Source of the DNA: Jeotgalibacillus sp. S-D1
GTDB lineage: Bacteria > Bacillota > Bacilli > Bacillales > Jeotgalibacillaceae
NCBI RefSeq assembly: GCF_004358665.1
Contig: NZ_SMZR01000003.1
Span: 124,001 to 188,000 of the forward strand
Length of the DNA stretch: 64,000 nucleotides
Direction of reading: 5' to 3'
Shown here: positions 42,523-53,043 of the stretch, piece by piece
How positions within the stretch are numbered: position 1 is the first letter of the stretch
How the letters are laid out: the number at the start of each line of letters is the position of its first letter
Made by a program: the position numbers and the translations under genes
The notes under the pieces: model-generated
Told to the model about the DNA's origin: nothing
The model's database searches: none
What the model saw: the letters and a program-made list of their open reading frames with translations, nothing else

Positions 42523-45500
42523 TTACTTCGCAGCTTCAAGTTCCTTATTGCTTTCGTCAAAAGCGGTCATTTCAGCGTCAAATTTTGATAAACCGCCATC
42601 CTGCAGTTCTTTTATTCGATCGTTTATTTTCAGATAAGATTTTGGAATCACACGTACAAACTGCTGGGAATATTTTTCCCAATAAGCTAAGATTCGTTTT
42701 CCGTGGCTGCTGTCTGTGTATTCAACATGCTTCTCAATCATTTTGTATACATCATCAAGTTCGTTCTTGTTTTCAATCGCCTCGATTTTCACAAGCTCCG
42801 GATTGCATTTAGAACGGAAAGACTCGTCTTCATCAAAGATATATGCTGTTCCGCCGGACATCCCTGCTGCAAAATTTCTGCCGGTAGCACCGAGAACAAC
42901 TACTTTTCCGCCTGTCATATACTCACAACCGTGGTCTCCTACGCCTTCAACCACTACATTGGCACCGCTATTTCGAACACAAAAACGTTCACCTGCAACA
43001 CCCTGAATGTAAGCTTCTCCAGCTGAAGCACCGTAGAATGATACGTTCCCGATAATGATATTTTTTTCAGGCGGGAAGGTGACAACCGGATCCGGATGAA
43101 CAATGATCTTGCCCCCGGACAAGCCCTTGCCAACGAAATCATTTGAGTCTCCTACCAGGCGAAGCGTCATTCCCCGGGGAATAAATGCTCCAAAACTCTG
43201 ACCGGCAGATCCTTTAAATGTAAGTCTGATGGTGTCTTCCGGCAGTCCCTTTTCACCATAGCGGCGGGTAATTTCGCTGCCCAGCATGGTGCCGGTTACC
43301 CGGTTTATATTACGGATAGCAGTAGTAAATTCAACTGGCTCCTGATTTTCAATGGCTTTTCTGCAATGCGGAATCAGCTCTTGGAAATCAAGTGTTTTAT
43401 CCAGCCCGTGATCCTGATCCTGCATATGATAACGTCCAACTTTTGCAGGAAGATCCGGAGAGTATAGCAGGGCAGAAAGGTCAATGCCCTTCGCCTTCCA
43501 GTGATCCACCGCTTCATTTACTTCAAGTGTATCCGTACGACCAATCATTTCATTAATTGTTCTAAAGCCAAGCTCAGCCATAATTTCTCTTGTTTCCCTT
43601 GCGATGAAACGCATGAAATTGGCTACATGCTCCGCTTCCCCTGTAAATTTCTTGCGAAGCTCAGGATTCTGGGTAGCTACTCCAACCGGGCATGTATCTA
43701 AATGGCAGACACGCATCATGACACAGCCAAGCACAACAAGTGGAGCAGTTGAGAATCCGTATTCCTCCGCACCCAGAAGCGTTGCTAATACAACATCTCT
43801 TCCGGTCATCATTTTGCCGTCTGTTTCAACGACGATACGGTCACGAAGACCATTCAGCAGGAGGGTCTGGTGGGTCTCAGCAAGACCGATTTCCCATGGA
43901 AGACCCGTGTGCTTCAAGCTTGTTCTCGGAGCCGCGCCGGTACCGCCGTCATACCCGCTGATCAGCACCAGATCCGCTCTTCCTTTTGCAACACCTGCAG
44001 CAATGGTTCCAACACCGACTGCAGATACCAGTTTGACACTTATACGTGCACTCGGATTGGCATTTTTCAAATTATGAATAAGCTCGGCAAGATCCTCAAT
44101 TGAATAAATATCGTGATGAGGAGGAGGCGAGATCAATTCAACTCCAGGTGTTGAACCGCGCACTTCTGCAATCCATGGATATACTTTTTTGCCCGGCAAA
44201 TGTCCGCCTTCACCCGGTTTGGCACCCTGGGCAATTTTAATTTGGATCTCATCAGAATTCACCAGATAATGACTGGTTACACCAAAACGGCCGGATGCCA
44301 CCTGCTTGATGGAACTTCGGCGGGAATCACCATTTTCATCAGGTGTAAAGCGGTCAACATCTTCTCCGCCTTCACCGGTATTACTTCTTCCTCCGACACG
44401 GTTCATAGCGATCGCAAGCGCTTCATGCGCTTCTTTGGAAATGGATCCATACGACATCGCACCCGTTTTAAAGCGGCGGCAAATCGACTCAACCGATTCA
44501 ACTTCCTCTATCGGAATCGGGTTTCCAGTTTTGAATTTCATCAATCCTTTAAGCGATTGCAAATTCACTGTTTCATCTGTCAGCATTTTTGTGTATTTCT
44601 TAAATACATCATAATCACCTGTACGGCATGCATGCTGAAGTGTATGGATGGTGCTTGGATTATATTGATGATCCTCTCCATTGGCACGGTATTGGAATTC
44701 GTCTCCAGCCTCCAGCGAGTGATTGCTGCCGCGATTGTCGCCAAATGCCGTTTCATGGCGCATTAACACTTCTTTTTGAATCATTTCAATGCCGATGCCA
44801 CCTAAACGGGATGAAGTTCGGGTAAAATATTTGTCGATTACATCCATATGAATGCCGACAGCTTCAAAGATTTGGGCACCACGATAACTTTGAATTGTCG
44901 AAATACCCATTTTAGAAAGAATCTTGATTACACCGTCCGTAACCGAATTAACATAATTTACTGCTGCGGTATCAAGAGAATCAATATTGATTTCACCTTT
45001 ATCAATTAGATCACGAATGGAATCGTAAGCAAGGTAAGGGTTAATCGCTTCCGCCCCGTAGCCAAGCAGGGTCGCAAAATGATGAACTTCTCTAGGCTCA
45101 CCTGATTCGATAAGGATGCTCACCTTTGTCCGTGTACCTTGTCGAATTAAGTGATGATGCAAACCTGACACAGCTAGCAAAGCAGGAACAGCTGCTTTTT
45201 CTGCCGTAACGCCGCGGTCGGACAAGATCAACAGAGTTGTTCCTTCGCTGACCGCCCGATCAGCTTTTTCAAATAGCACATCCAGTGCCTGCTCCATGCT
45301 CTTTTCATCGCCATTTGCATCAAATAAAGTTGAGAATGTGACCGTCTTAAATCCATCCAGCCGCTGCTGACGCAATTTCTCAAGTTCACGGTTCGTTAAG
45401 ATAGGTGTTTTCAGACGAATATGCTGACAGCTCGTCGCATCCGGTCTAACCAGATTGCCCTCCGCACCAAGCGTTGTATCTGCCATTGTAATAATTTTTT

Positions 45501-47109
45501 CACGAATAGCGTCGATTGGCGGGTTGGTTACTTGAGCAAACAGCTGTTTAAAATAGTTGTACAGCAGCTGTGGTTTTTTAGACAGCACAGCAAGAGGCGA
45601 ATCATAGCCCATCGAACCGACTGGATCTTTTCCTTCAATGACAAGCGGTTTTACAATTTTGTTTAATTCTTCTCTCGTATAACCAAATGCAAGCTGCTGC
45701 TTTAACAGCTCTTCTCCTAAATGTGCAGGAGGCTGCTCTTTCGTTTCAGGCACATCATCCAGGTTTTTCATATTTGCAAGCCATTCGCGGTACGGCTGTT
45801 CTGAAGCGATTTGAAGCTTCACCTCATCATCTGGGATAATGGTACCCTTCTCTAAATCCACCAGAAGGATTTTTCCTGGAGCAAGGCGTTCCTTGTACTC
45901 GATATCGTCAGCAAAGATGTCCAAAGCTCCAACTTCAGAGCCAAGCACAATCATGCCGCTTTTTGTCACATAGTAGCGGGCCGGACGCAGTCCATTGCGA
46001 TCCAGACAGGCACCAATTTGCGTTCCGTTGGTAAATACCAGGGCAGCAGGGCCGTCCCAAGGTTCCATTAGCGTGCTGTGATATTCATAAAAGTCGCGTT
46101 TTTCATCTTTAATCGTTTCATCGTTTGACCAAGGCTCAGGCACCATCATCATGGCAGTGTGAGCAAGGGAACGCCCTGACAGATGCAAAAATTCAAAGCA
46201 ATTGTCAAACATAGAAGAATCACTGCCATCTGCATCAATAACAGGCAGGACCTTTTGTAAATCTTCACTATTGAAATATTCTGACTCACAAAGCTGTTCA
46301 CGCGCGCGCATCCAGTTCACATTTCCACGTAACGTATTGAACTCTCCATTATGGATGGTATAACGATTCGGGTGTGATCGCTTCCAGCTCGGGAAGGTGT
46401 TCGTGCTGAAGCGGGAGTGAACAAGTGCTAACGCGGATTTAAAGTCGGGATGATTCAGGTCGATGTAAAATGAATCAAGCTGTTCGGGGATCAGCATGCC
46501 TTTATAGACGATGGTACGAGTAGATAAACTGCTGATGTACACATCCTCATAACCTGGCAGACTAGCTAATTCCTTTTCCACTCGCTTGCGAATGACATAC
46601 AGCTTGCGCTCAAAATCCATTTGGTCTTTTAAATTTTCAGAGGCTTGTATAAATACCTGTCTAATTGTTGGTTTGGTTTTTGTAGCAACTTTCCCTACAA
46701 ATGAATCGTTGATTGGAACTGGTCGCCATCCAAGAAATGTTTGGCCTTCTTCAGCAATAATACGCTCAAAAAGCTCCTTGCTTTCTTTACGCGTATCATG
46801 ATCTTTAGGCAAAAATACCATTCCTACCCCATATTCTCCTTCACGCGGCAGGAAAATGTTTTCTTTTTCACACTGCTTTTGAAAGAAGCGATGCGGGATT
46901 TGTGTTAAAATACCGGCCCCATCTCCTGTACTGGTATCAGCTGACTGGCCGCCGCGGTGCTCAAGGTTACATAAAATATTAATCGCGTTTTGCACAATGC
47001 TGTGAGACTTTTCACCATTTATATTAGCAATCATTCCAATTCCACATGCTTCGTGCTCTTGCTCCGGATCATATAAACCTTGCGGAATAGGATATCCATT
47101 TTTCTTCAT
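42523..47109 (-). CDS. gltA: glutamate synthase (NADPH) large subunit
   Basis: A 1528-residue complex iron-sulphur flavoprotein. A class II glutamine amidotransferase domain begins at the catalytic Cys in HEACGIGM (Cys near residue 22, after a short propeptide). The central and FMN domains follow ([15 protein letters not shown]-like [12 protein letters not shown], then [13 protein letters not shown]), and the 3Fe-4S cluster is in [15 protein letters not shown]. The C-terminal GXGXG beta-helix domain begins about residue 1270. It makes two glutamates from glutamine and 2-oxoglutarate. Length is normal. The usual divergent gltC regulator is not adjacent. Confidence 0.97.
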   Translation of the reverse strand: MKKNGYPIPQGLYDPEQEHEACGIGMIANINGEKSHSIVQNAINILCNLEHRGGQSADTSTGDGAGILTQIPHRFFQKQCEKENIFLPREGEYGVGMVFLPKDHDTRKESKELFERIIAEEGQTFLGWRPVPINDSFVGKVATKTKPTIRQVFIQASENLKDQMDFERKLYVIRKRVEKELASLPGYEDVYISSLSTRTIVYKGMLIPEQLDSFYIDLNHPDFKSALALVHSRFSTNTFPSWKRSHPNRYTIHNGEFNTLRGNVNWMRAREQLCESEYFNSEDLQKVLPVIDADGSDSSMFDNCFEFLHLSGRSLAHTAMMMVPEPWSNDETIKDEKRDFYEYHSTLMEPWDGPAALVFTNGTQIGACLDRNGLRPARYYVTKSGMIVLGSEVGALDIFADDIEYKERLAPGKILLVDLEKGTIIPDDEVKLQIASEQPYREWLANMKNLDDVPETKEQPPAHLGEELLKQQLAFGYTREELNKIVKPLVIEGKDPVGSMGYDSPLAVLSKKPQLLYNYFKQLFAQVTNPPIDAIREKIITMADTTLGAEGNLVRPDATSCQHIRLKTPILTNRELEKLRQQRLDGFKTVTFSTLFDANGDEKSMEQALDVLFEKADRAVSEGTTLLILSDRGVTAEKAAVPALLAVSGLHHHLIRQGTRTKVSILIESGEPREVHHFATLLGYGAEAINPYLAYDSIRDLIDKGEINIDSLDTAAVNYVNSVTDGVIKILSKMGISTIQSYRGAQIFEAVGIHMDVIDKYFTRTSSRLGGIGIEMIQKEVLMRHETAFGDNRGSNHSLEAGDEFQYRANGEDHQYNPSTIHTLQHACRTGDYDVFKKYTKMLTDETVNLQSLKGLMKFKTGNPIPIEEVESVESICRRFKTGAMSYGSISKEAHEALAIAMNRVGGRSNTGEGGEDVDRFTPDENGDSRRSSIKQVASGRFGVTSHYLVNSDEIQIKIAQGAKPGEGGHLPGKKVYPWIAEVRGSTPGVELISPPPHHDIYSIEDLAELIHNLKNANPSARISVKLVSAVGVGTIAAGVAKGRADLVLISGYDGGTGAAPRTSLKHTGLPWEIGLAETHQTLLLNGLRDRIVVETDGKMMTGRDVVLATLLGAEEYGFSTAPLVVLGCVMMRVCHLDTCPVGVATQNPELRKKFTGEAEHVANFMRFIARETREIMAELGFRTINEMIGRTDTLEVNEAVDHWKAKGIDLSALLYSPDLPAKVGRYHMQDQDHGLDKTLDFQELIPHCRKAIENQEPVEFTTAIRNINRVTGTMLGSEITRRYGEKGLPEDTIRLTFKGSAGQSFGAFIPRGMTLRLVGDSNDFVGKGLSGGKIIVHPDPVVTFPPEKNIIIGNVSFYGASAGEAYIQGVAGERFCVRNSGANVVVEGVGDHGCEYMTGGKVVVLGATGRNFAAGMSGGTAYIFDEDESFRSKCNPELVKIEAIENKNELDDVYKMIEKHVEYTDSSHGKRILAYWEKYSQQFVRVIPKSYLKINDRIKELQDGGLSKFDAEMTAFDESNKELEAAK

Positions 47110-47594
47110 GACAACGTCCCCTCTCTACTAAAGTCTTGTGAAAGATGTTCATTCTATGATGAAGGGGTTCTTCCTCGCTTCATTCCATGTACACTTTCAA
47201 TTTCGAACTAGTATACCATGAAACTATCGATCACATAAAATTCTGATAACAATTTATAGTGAATTTTTATCGAAAAAAATGAATGAAAACGCTGTCATAT
47301 TGCACATCCAACCTCACATCACCGCGTTAAATCCCTTGTATTTCAAGGTTTTTTATGTAAATGAAAAAAATCTTGAAAAAATTTAAAAATTTATAAAAAA
47401 ACATTCGAAAGACCACAGAAAAATAGCAGCCTCTATTTAAAATAAGGAAATACACACTGAAAATGGAAAATGTCCAGCGGCTTGCACCACAGATTCACAA
47501 GACAAAACTGATGTGTTATATCCAGCCAATTAAATTGCTAATTAAACTAAGATTGTGTACGTTTAATTTACCACTCTTATAAGGAGGATTTGCA
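47110..47594. other. 485-bp gap upstream of gltA and gpx
   Basis: AT-rich. For gltA only a weak -10 (TATACT at about 47210 on the minus strand) is seen. A short hairpin CCTTGTATTTCAAGG followed by six T lies at 47334-47354 on the plus strand, with no gene upstream of it. The gpx RBS AAGGAGGATTTGC lies at the right end. I see no gltC and no GltC box. Confidence 0.5.
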
Positions 47595-48071
47595 ATGGAA
47601 AATGTGTATGATTTCAAGGTTTCTGCTCCGAATGGGGAATTGATACCGCTTCGCGATTATGAAGGAAAACCGATGCTTATCGTAAATACAGCAAGTAAAT
47701 GCGGTCTTACACCGCAGTTCAAAGGTCTTCAGGAGCTGCATGAACGGTATCAGGAACAAGGTCTTGCCGTGCTTGGCTTTCCATGCGACCAATTCAACAA
47801 TCAGGAATTTGAAAATATCAATGAAACAACCGAGTTTTGTCAGTTGAACTATGGCGTTTCCTTTCCCATTTTCGCTAAAATTGATGTGAACGGCGAGCAG
47901 GCAGACCCTCTTTTTGTTTATTTAAAAGATCAGAAAAAAGGGGTACTGTCAAAAAACATCAAATGGAATTTCACCAAATTTCTTGTGGATCAGCAGGGAA
48001 ATGTAATCGAGCGCTATGCTCCAACCACTGAACCGAGTGCGATCGCGAAGGATATTGAGAAGATTTTATAA
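47595..48071 (+). CDS. gpx: glutathione peroxidase-like thiol peroxidase
   Basis: This 158-residue thioredoxin-fold peroxidase reduces organic and hydrogen peroxides, using thioredoxin or bacillithiol-type thiols in Bacilli. The active-site motif NTASKCGLTPQFKGLQ has the peroxidatic Cys near residue 36; LGFPCDQFNNQE supplies the second Cys and WNFTKFLVD the Trp-Asn pair. Length matches BsaA. ATG 47595 follows AAGGAGGATTTGC. It converges on the glycerophosphodiesterase gene with a shared terminator. Confidence 0.94.
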   Translation: MENVYDFKVSAPNGELIPLRDYEGKPMLIVNTASKCGLTPQFKGLQELHERYQEQGLAVLGFPCDQFNNQEFENINETTEFCQLNYGVSFPIFAKIDVNGEQADPLFVYLKDQKKGVLSKNIKWNFTKFLVDQQGNVIERYAPTTEPSAIAKDIEKIL

Positions 48072-48086
48072 GTTAATTAAGACCAC

Positions 48087-48136
48087 AAAAACAGAACGCC
48101 TTTACGAACACTCGTTCGAGAAGGCGTTCTGTTTTA
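48087..48136. terminator. bidirectional terminator between gpx and the glycerophosphodiesterase gene
   Basis: AAAACAGAACGCCTT and AAGGCGTTCTGTTTT form a 15-bp stem between convergent genes, with A- and T-runs on each side. Confidence 0.9.
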
Positions 48137-48163
48137 AATGTACTGAGATTTGCCCTACCATTT

Positions 48164-49012
48164 TTAATCCTCTGCACTCGTAACCTCCGGCTCTGCCGGC
48201 CATCTGGAAAAATCGGTTATGACTCCATCGGCGCCATAACGAACTGCTTTTTCAATCAGCCTGCGGTCCTTTTTGGACCAGACAAGTACTTTCCTGTCCC
48301 GTTCATGAATTTGTTCCACTACATTTTTATTCAGGGAAGAAACGTTAAAATTAATAAATTCAGCAAATGAAGTCAGCTCATCGAGATAAGTTGACGTAAT
48401 CGGCATAAATGTGTTTTTCATTAGAACGGCTATTTGCACATCCGAATTTAATTCGTGGATTCGCTTCATTGCCCCCACATCAAACGACTGGACGACAATG
48501 CTTTTAAGATCGGCATATTGCTCAAGCAGTTCTACTACTTTTTCTTCAATTCCCGGGTTAAGAGCAGGACTCTTAAGTTCTATTAATATGCCTATCTTTC
48601 CGTAAAACTCTTTCATCAGTTCATCGAGTGTAATAATTCTCTCGCCTTCATATTTTTCATCAAAGGAGGATCCTGCATCCAACTGTTTTATCTCTTTCAG
48701 CGTAAAGTCACGAACAGGTCCTGTGCCGTCGGTAGTCCGATCCACCCTCTTATCGTGAATCACAATTAATTCGCCGTCTTTTGACAAGTGAACATCACAT
48801 TCTAAAAAATCGGCTCCTAGCTCAAGCCCTTTTTGAAAAGCAGGCAACGTATTTTCCGGTGCATAGCTTGATGCTCCGCGGTGAGCAACCGTGATTAACC
48901 CTTCCAGTTCCACTTTCCGAACCGGATGGCCGATATACCCTGTTAGAAAGATGAGACATGAACTAATGATTGCGATTGTAATCGTTTTCTTTTTATTCCA
49001 CTTCCTTCTCAT
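48164..49012 (-). CDS. glycerophosphodiester phosphodiesterase
   Basis: A 282-residue protein with an N-terminal membrane anchor or signal (TITIAIISSCLIFLTGYIG). The TIM-barrel GDPD motifs are VAHRGASSYAPENTLPAF, GADFLECDVHLSKDGELIVIHD and IGILIELKSP. It hydrolyses glycerophosphodiesters to glycerol-3-phosphate plus alcohol, at the outer face of the membrane. It differs from cytosolic GlpQ-like forms by the anchor. It is monocistronic. Confidence 0.92.
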   Translation of the reverse strand: MRRKWNKKKTITIAIISSCLIFLTGYIGHPVRKVELEGLITVAHRGASSYAPENTLPAFQKGLELGADFLECDVHLSKDGELIVIHDKRVDRTTDGTGPVRDFTLKEIKQLDAGSSFDEKYEGERIITLDELMKEFYGKIGILIELKSPALNPGIEEKVVELLEQYADLKSIVVQSFDVGAMKRIHELNSDVQIAVLMKNTFMPITSTYLDELTSFAEFINFNVSSLNKNVVEQIHERDRKVLVWSKKDRRLIEKAVRYGADGVITDFSRWPAEPEVTSAED

Positions 49013-49190
49013 TCAATCCGTCATTCCCCTTAAGAAAAAACGGCTCACCCCTTCTCTTTCTTATTATAGTATTTTCAAAAGGGGGACTTGGTGATAGATC
49101 TTGCGTTTATTGTCAGGTTACTAGTCCAGTTGCGGACAAAAAAATGCACCTTTGATCTGAAAAAGACAATGATCCTGAACATAGATAAAT

Positions 49191-49410
49191 AGGCTGGGAC
49201 AAATGTGTCTCAGCCTCGTTTAGCCGGCTCACTGCGCTTCAGGCGGCGCTTTCCACAGGGACGGCGCTGAGCCCTCCTCAGGCTTCGCCTTGCGGGGTCT
49301 CAGCTTGCCGTCAAATCCTGCAGGAGTCGCCACCTTCCGCTCCGTTCACCTCATCGTTTGCAATTAAAGCAGACTCCATTTACATGACTTTTGGAGTCAT
49401 GTCCCAACCT
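49191..49410. repeat. large intergenic repeat (copy G, long form)
   Basis: It starts AGGCTGGGACAAATGTGTCT and ends GGAGTCATGTCCCAACCT, so the ends are complementary. Internal blocks match copy B: GGACGGCGCTGAGCCCTCCT, GGCTTCGCCTTGCGGGG and AATCCTGCAGGAGTCGCC. This copy seems complete (about 220 bp). Confidence 0.8.
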
Positions 49411-49548
49411 CTTCTGGTTTTATTTTATCCTATACTATTTTTACGAGTTTTTTTAATGTGGGAAAAGTGATTGAAGCAAGATAATTAAATGGCCCATCGT
49501 CTCCTGCTTTTTGATTTAATCTGATACGAGTATTCTAAGAATCGATTT

Positions 49549-50538
49549 CTAAATGGTGAAACCTATTTTCCCCAGCTGTTCAGCTTTTTCCAGCCGTTTA
49601 AATGCCTGTTCAAAACGTTCGAGTGGATAAACTTCATCAAGTACAGGCTTTATTTGATGTTTTTCAATGAATTGAAGCATTTCTTCATATTCTTCTGCAC
49701 TGCCCATTGTAGAGCCAAGCATGTTAAGCTGGCCATAAAAGAAATCACGCAGATTAATGGTCACTTCATCACCTGCAGAAGCGCCGAATGTAACAATCGT
49801 TCCGCCTTTGCGAAGCTGTTTCAACGATTTAGTAAATGTAGCGGCTCCAACACATTCAATCACCACATCCATTTTTTCTTCATTGATTGCAGCGTCCCAT
49901 TCTTCATTGCTGTCAATCGCTTTGTCTGCCCCAAGCTTCAGCGCAGCCTCGCGTTTTTCTTTTGATCGGGAGGTCACATATACTGTGGCGCCCTCCGCCT
50001 TTGCAAATTGCAATAAGAAGGTTGCTACTCCGCTTCCGATCCCCGGAATCAGCACCTTCATGCCCGGCTTGATCTTAGCTCTGGTAAAAAGCGCTCTGTA
50101 GGCGGTAATTCCGGCAAGCGAGAGCACCCCTGCTTCCTCCCAGTTCAAAAATGATGGCTTTGGCACAACATTTTCAGCAGGCAGCACAATCGATTCAGCA
50201 AATGTTCCATGATCAGGAAGACCGACAATTTCAAACCCCTCGGGCGGAGCATCGCTATTGTGCTTCCAGCCAAGTCCCGGATTAATAATGACCTCATCGC
50301 CAACCTTTATCCCTGTGACCCCGCTGCCTACTTCATCAATCACACCTGCTCCATCTGACCCAATGACAAGTGGCGGATCCGTTGGCTTATGGCGTTTCAG
50401 GACAAATAAATCACGGTGATTTAATCCTGCCGTCTTAAGCTTAACGCGAACCTCCTGCGCACCAGGTGTGCCCATTTCAATATCACGATATGTAAGTCCG
50501 TCAAACCCTTCTTTATCCGCATGAATAATTCCTTTCAT
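49549..50538 (-). CDS. zinc-independent medium-chain alcohol dehydrogenase/quinone reductase family (YogA-like)
   Basis: A 329-residue MDR oxidoreductase. The N-terminal GroES-like domain (NHRDLFVLKRHKPTDPPLVI, then GSDGAGVIDEVG) lacks the Cys zinc ligands of alcohol dehydrogenases. The Rossmann NAD(P) loop is IPGIGSGVATFLLQFAKA. The C-terminal LIGKIGFTI-like end reads EQLGKIGFTI. ATG 50538 (MKGIIHADKEGF) follows AAGGAGTGGATGGG; the longer frame to 50598 lacks family support. The substrate is not known; quinone or enone reduction is usual for the class. Confidence 0.9.
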   Translation of the reverse strand: MKGIIHADKEGFDGLTYRDIEMGTPGAQEVRVKLKTAGLNHRDLFVLKRHKPTDPPLVIGSDGAGVIDEVGSGVTGIKVGDEVIINPGLGWKHNSDAPPEGFEIVGLPDHGTFAESIVLPAENVVPKPSFLNWEEAGVLSLAGITAYRALFTRAKIKPGMKVLIPGIGSGVATFLLQFAKAEGATVYVTSRSKEKREAALKLGADKAIDSNEEWDAAINEEKMDVVIECVGAATFTKSLKQLRKGGTIVTFGASAGDEVTINLRDFFYGQLNMLGSTMGSAEEYEEMLQFIEKHQIKPVLDEVYPLERFEQAFKRLEKAEQLGKIGFTI

Positions 50539-50625
50539 CCCATCCACTCCTTGTTTATTCGTTATTCTTATGAAAACAAAGATTGTTCTGATAAACAAGT
50601 GATAGGTTTGGTGCTGCGGTAAAAT

Positions 50626-50841
50626 TTACAGCTTGTCCTCTTTTATGCCGTGCCAGATGACAAAGCTGATCAGAACGGAAATAAAAAAAAGAAAAAGAAT
50701 GGTGAGGACCCAAATGGAAGATCGCTGAACCAAATAGAGGTGGTGTGTATTAGCAAAGAAAAAGAGAACAGACATATATAATAGTAAATAGACGAGTGCA
50801 TTTGGTATAACATAAGATAAACGAAGATTTTCCTTTTTCAC
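50626..50841 (-). CDS. small two-helix membrane protein, unknown function
   Basis: This 71-residue protein uses GTG at 50841 after AAAGGGGA. It has two membrane helices (VIPNALVYLLLYMSVLFFF and SIWVLTILFLFFISVLISFV) with a short loop between and a charged tail (KEDKL). It follows the AlbA_2 gene by 25 nt and so may be its operon partner. I do not recognise a family. Confidence 0.65.
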   Translation of the reverse strand: MKKENLRLSYVIPNALVYLLLYMSVLFFFANTHHLYLVQRSSIWVLTILFLFFISVLISFVIWHGIKEDKL

Positions 50842-50866
50842 TTATCAGTTCCCCTTTCAAAAATCC

Positions 50867-51313
50867 TTAGTCAGCAAAATCAATTGGCAGACATTCCTTT
50901 TCTTTTCGGACAACCGCCCTGCCATCAGTGAAGGTGTGCACCGTCTCACTTGCCTGCACAGTCATAATCAGCAGCTCCCCGGTTCCATATCTGACTTTTA
51001 CGTGATTAAATTCCGGTTCAATCGAAGGGATCGTTTCTTCCAGCACTTTCTTCTTAAATGCTGCTATGTCCAGATGCAGCGGTACACCTAAAATCGTGTT
51101 CCTGTATCCCACAACTTTATCTGCAATGCCAAATACTACGCTCCCGCCCCCGCCGTTTGCCATGCATACGGCGTATTGAATCATTTTATTGACATTATCT
51201 TCGAGAGCCCGGGTGCTCCATTGTTTAAAATCAAGATCCTGACCTTCAAAATCATCCGCTATATGTGTATCCAGATGGCTGATGAGAAGCATAATTTCCT
51301 GTATCGTTTTCAT
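50867..51313 (-). CDS. stand-alone AlbA_2/Schlafen-type domain protein
   Basis: A 148-residue protein. The AlbA_2 (Schlafen AAA-4-like) core is visible: LDFKQWS, then ALEDNVNKMIQYAVCMANGG, GGSVVFGIADKVVGYRN and later VRYGTGELLIMTVQASE. Most members carry a C-terminal ATPase-like or winged-helix domain; here the protein stops at the end of the core (LPIDFAD), so it is a short single-domain form or a truncated relic. ATG 51313 follows GGAGGGC. A role in nucleic acid binding or regulation is plausible but not shown. Confidence 0.75.
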   Translation of the reverse strand: MKTIQEIMLLISHLDTHIADDFEGQDLDFKQWSTRALEDNVNKMIQYAVCMANGGGGSVVFGIADKVVGYRNTILGVPLHLDIAAFKKKVLEETIPSIEPEFNHVKVRYGTGELLIMTVQASETVHTFTDGRAVVRKEKECLPIDFAD

Positions 51314-51440
51314 GGCAAGCCCTCCTTCTCGGAATGAATCAGGTGGTACTTTAATTTTACGTCATTTTATTTAGTGTATTACAATCTTTAAAAAGAAGTG
51401 TCACTGCCTGATGATCTCTTTTCACCTGTTCGTCTGCAAA

Positions 51441-51468
51441 TTGGTCTAAACATCTATACCTTTATTAT
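51441..51468 (+). promoter_or_regulatory. promoter with overlapping GntR operator before the nagR-like gene
   Basis: TTGGTC and TATTAT are 16 bp apart. Between and over them, GGTCTAAACATCTATACC is a pseudo-palindrome whose reverse complement begins GGTATAGA, as in the amiE operator (37054). This suggests autoregulation. Confidence 0.55.
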
Positions 51469-51545
51469 GGTAAAGTAAAGCTATCGATAGATATCGGACA
51501 AACTAATCTGCTGCTTATCAAACACCAGGAAAGGATGGGTTATAC

Positions 51546-52268
51546 GTGCTAAATAAAAAATCTCCCCTTCCCATGTATGTGCAAATCGAAGAAAATTTAA
51601 GAGGGAAAATTCGGGAAGGTTCATTTAAAAAGGGGGATCCGATCCCCTCCGAACGGGAACTCACTGACACATATAAGGTTAGCCGGATGACGGTGCGGCA
51701 GGCCATTATGAACCTTGTCAACGAAGGGCTGCTTTACAGGGAAAAAGGCAAAGGCACCTTTGTTTCAGATGAAAAGATCGAGCAGCCGCTGCAGGGTCTT
51801 ACAAGCTTTACAGAGGATATGCTCTCCCGGGGAATGGAACCCTCCAATGAGTTACTAAGCTTTGAAACGCTCACGCCATCACCGGACATTGCAAACAAGC
51901 TGCATATCCAGAACATGGAGGAAGTATATCTGGTTAAACGAATCAGACATGCCGACCGCAGGCCAATGGCGATTGAATCGACTTATATTCCTGTAAAACT
52001 CTTTCCTTCACTAACATCAGCGAAAGTGCTCGGCTCGTTTTACCAATATATCCAGGAAGAAGAACAGCTCGCTATTGGAGGGGCGTCTCAGTTTATTGAA
52101 GCTGCACTGGCAGATTCCAAGGAGGCTGAACTTCTCCAGATCAATGAGCCTTCAGCTGTTCTCCACATCGAGCGCCTCAGCTATTTAACAACCGGCACAC
52201 CTTTTGAGGTGGTTCGAAGTACGTATCGTGCTGACCGCTATAAATTCAGCAGCGAAATTAAACGTTAA
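51546..52268 (+). CDS. GntR/HutC-family regulator, NagR (YvoA)-like
   Basis: A 240-residue repressor. The N-terminal winged helix has PLPMYVQIEENLRGKIREG, SERELTDTYKVSRMTVRQA and LLYREKGKGTFVS; the C-terminal UTRA effector domain covers residues about 85-235 (PMAIESTYIP, then TPFEVVRSTYRADRYKF). The overall pattern is close to B. subtilis NagR, which senses glucosamine-6-phosphate or GlcNAc-6-phosphate. It uses GTG 51546 after AGGATGG. nagA/nagB are not adjacent, so it is an orphan here; its likely target in the window is the amiE-nagZ-namZ operon. Confidence 0.87.
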   Translation: MLNKKSPLPMYVQIEENLRGKIREGSFKKGDPIPSERELTDTYKVSRMTVRQAIMNLVNEGLLYREKGKGTFVSDEKIEQPLQGLTSFTEDMLSRGMEPSNELLSFETLTPSPDIANKLHIQNMEEVYLVKRIRHADRRPMAIESTYIPVKLFPSLTSAKVLGSFYQYIQEEEQLAIGGASQFIEAALADSKEAELLQINEPSAVLHIERLSYLTTGTPFEVVRSTYRADRYKFSSEIKR

Positions 52269-52297
52269 GCAGGCCTCTGCTCCTGGGATCCACATGT

Positions 52298-52348
52298 AAA
52301 AACGCCTTCCCGACTGAATAACACACTCCGTCGGGAAAGGCGTTTTTA
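52298..52348. terminator. bidirectional terminator between the GntR gene and the 142-residue gene
   Basis: AAAAACGCCTTCCCGAC and GTCGGGAAAGGCGTTTTT form a long stem with a short loop between convergent genes. Confidence 0.9.
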
Positions 52349-52777
52349 TTATTGATTGTAAATCTCCTTATAGGCGATCACTTTCAAGGCTGTAATTTCT
52401 TCTTCTGTCAGGTTTTCTTCGAGACTCGCCATTATTTCCTCTTCACTGATATTGCCCGCACGTGCCTTTGATCCAAGCGACTGAAGCTCTGAAACACCTA
52501 CTTTTCGAATCAAAACACGCGTTGCTTCTTCTTTTGTTGTAAAAGGAAGTGCTTCTTCATCTGCATTTTTGGCGTCTTCTACAAACTGCTGAAGTGCTGG
52601 ATCGCTTTCAATATAAGCTTTTACTTCATCCATCTGGCCGTTTTCTTCCATCTCCTCTGTCACAGAATCCACGACACGCTCTGAAGCGACATCCGTTCCG
52701 ACACGGAAGATGGCATAACCTGATAAAGCGATAAGAACCATTACTAATAGGAATAATACAAAAACCTTCTTTTTCAT
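52349..52777 (-). CDS. small exported or membrane-anchored protein, unknown function
   Basis: A 142-residue protein with an N-terminal hydrophobic segment (VFVLFLLVMVLIALSGYAIF) and a mostly helical, acidic remainder rich in Glu (DSVTEEMEENGQ, SEEEIMASLEENLTEEEITA). No lipobox Cys is seen, so it is anchored or secreted. RBS AGTGGAAGGTA is followed by ATG 52777. I do not recognise a family. It shares a terminator with the GntR gene. Confidence 0.75.
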   Translation of the reverse strand: MKKKVFVLFLLVMVLIALSGYAIFRVGTDVASERVVDSVTEEMEENGQMDEVKAYIESDPALQQFVEDAKNADEEALPFTTKEEATRVLIRKVGVSELQSLGSKARAGNISEEEIMASLEENLTEEEITALKVIAYKEIYNQ

Positions 52778-53043
52778 TACCTTCCACTCCTATAAAAAAA
52801 TGAAGAGCTGCGTTTTATGCTTCTCTGCTCATTATGAACCATATTTTTCAAACTAATCAACGTTCACTTGGACATTTTTCACCCATTCTTATCAAGTGGA
52901 CCTTTTTACTATTTTGATAAAACAAATACACATATTTTTTCAAAATATAGGAATTTATTTACGATATTTTTCTCCATTAATTCATTATTTATTACATTTT
53001 CAAACTATTTGTATTATATTGATATAACAAAGGAGATGACATT

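Noticed and set aside
44200-44766. 188-codon plus-strand frame opposite gltA
   Set aside because: Antisense shadow; codon pattern follows the gltA frame.
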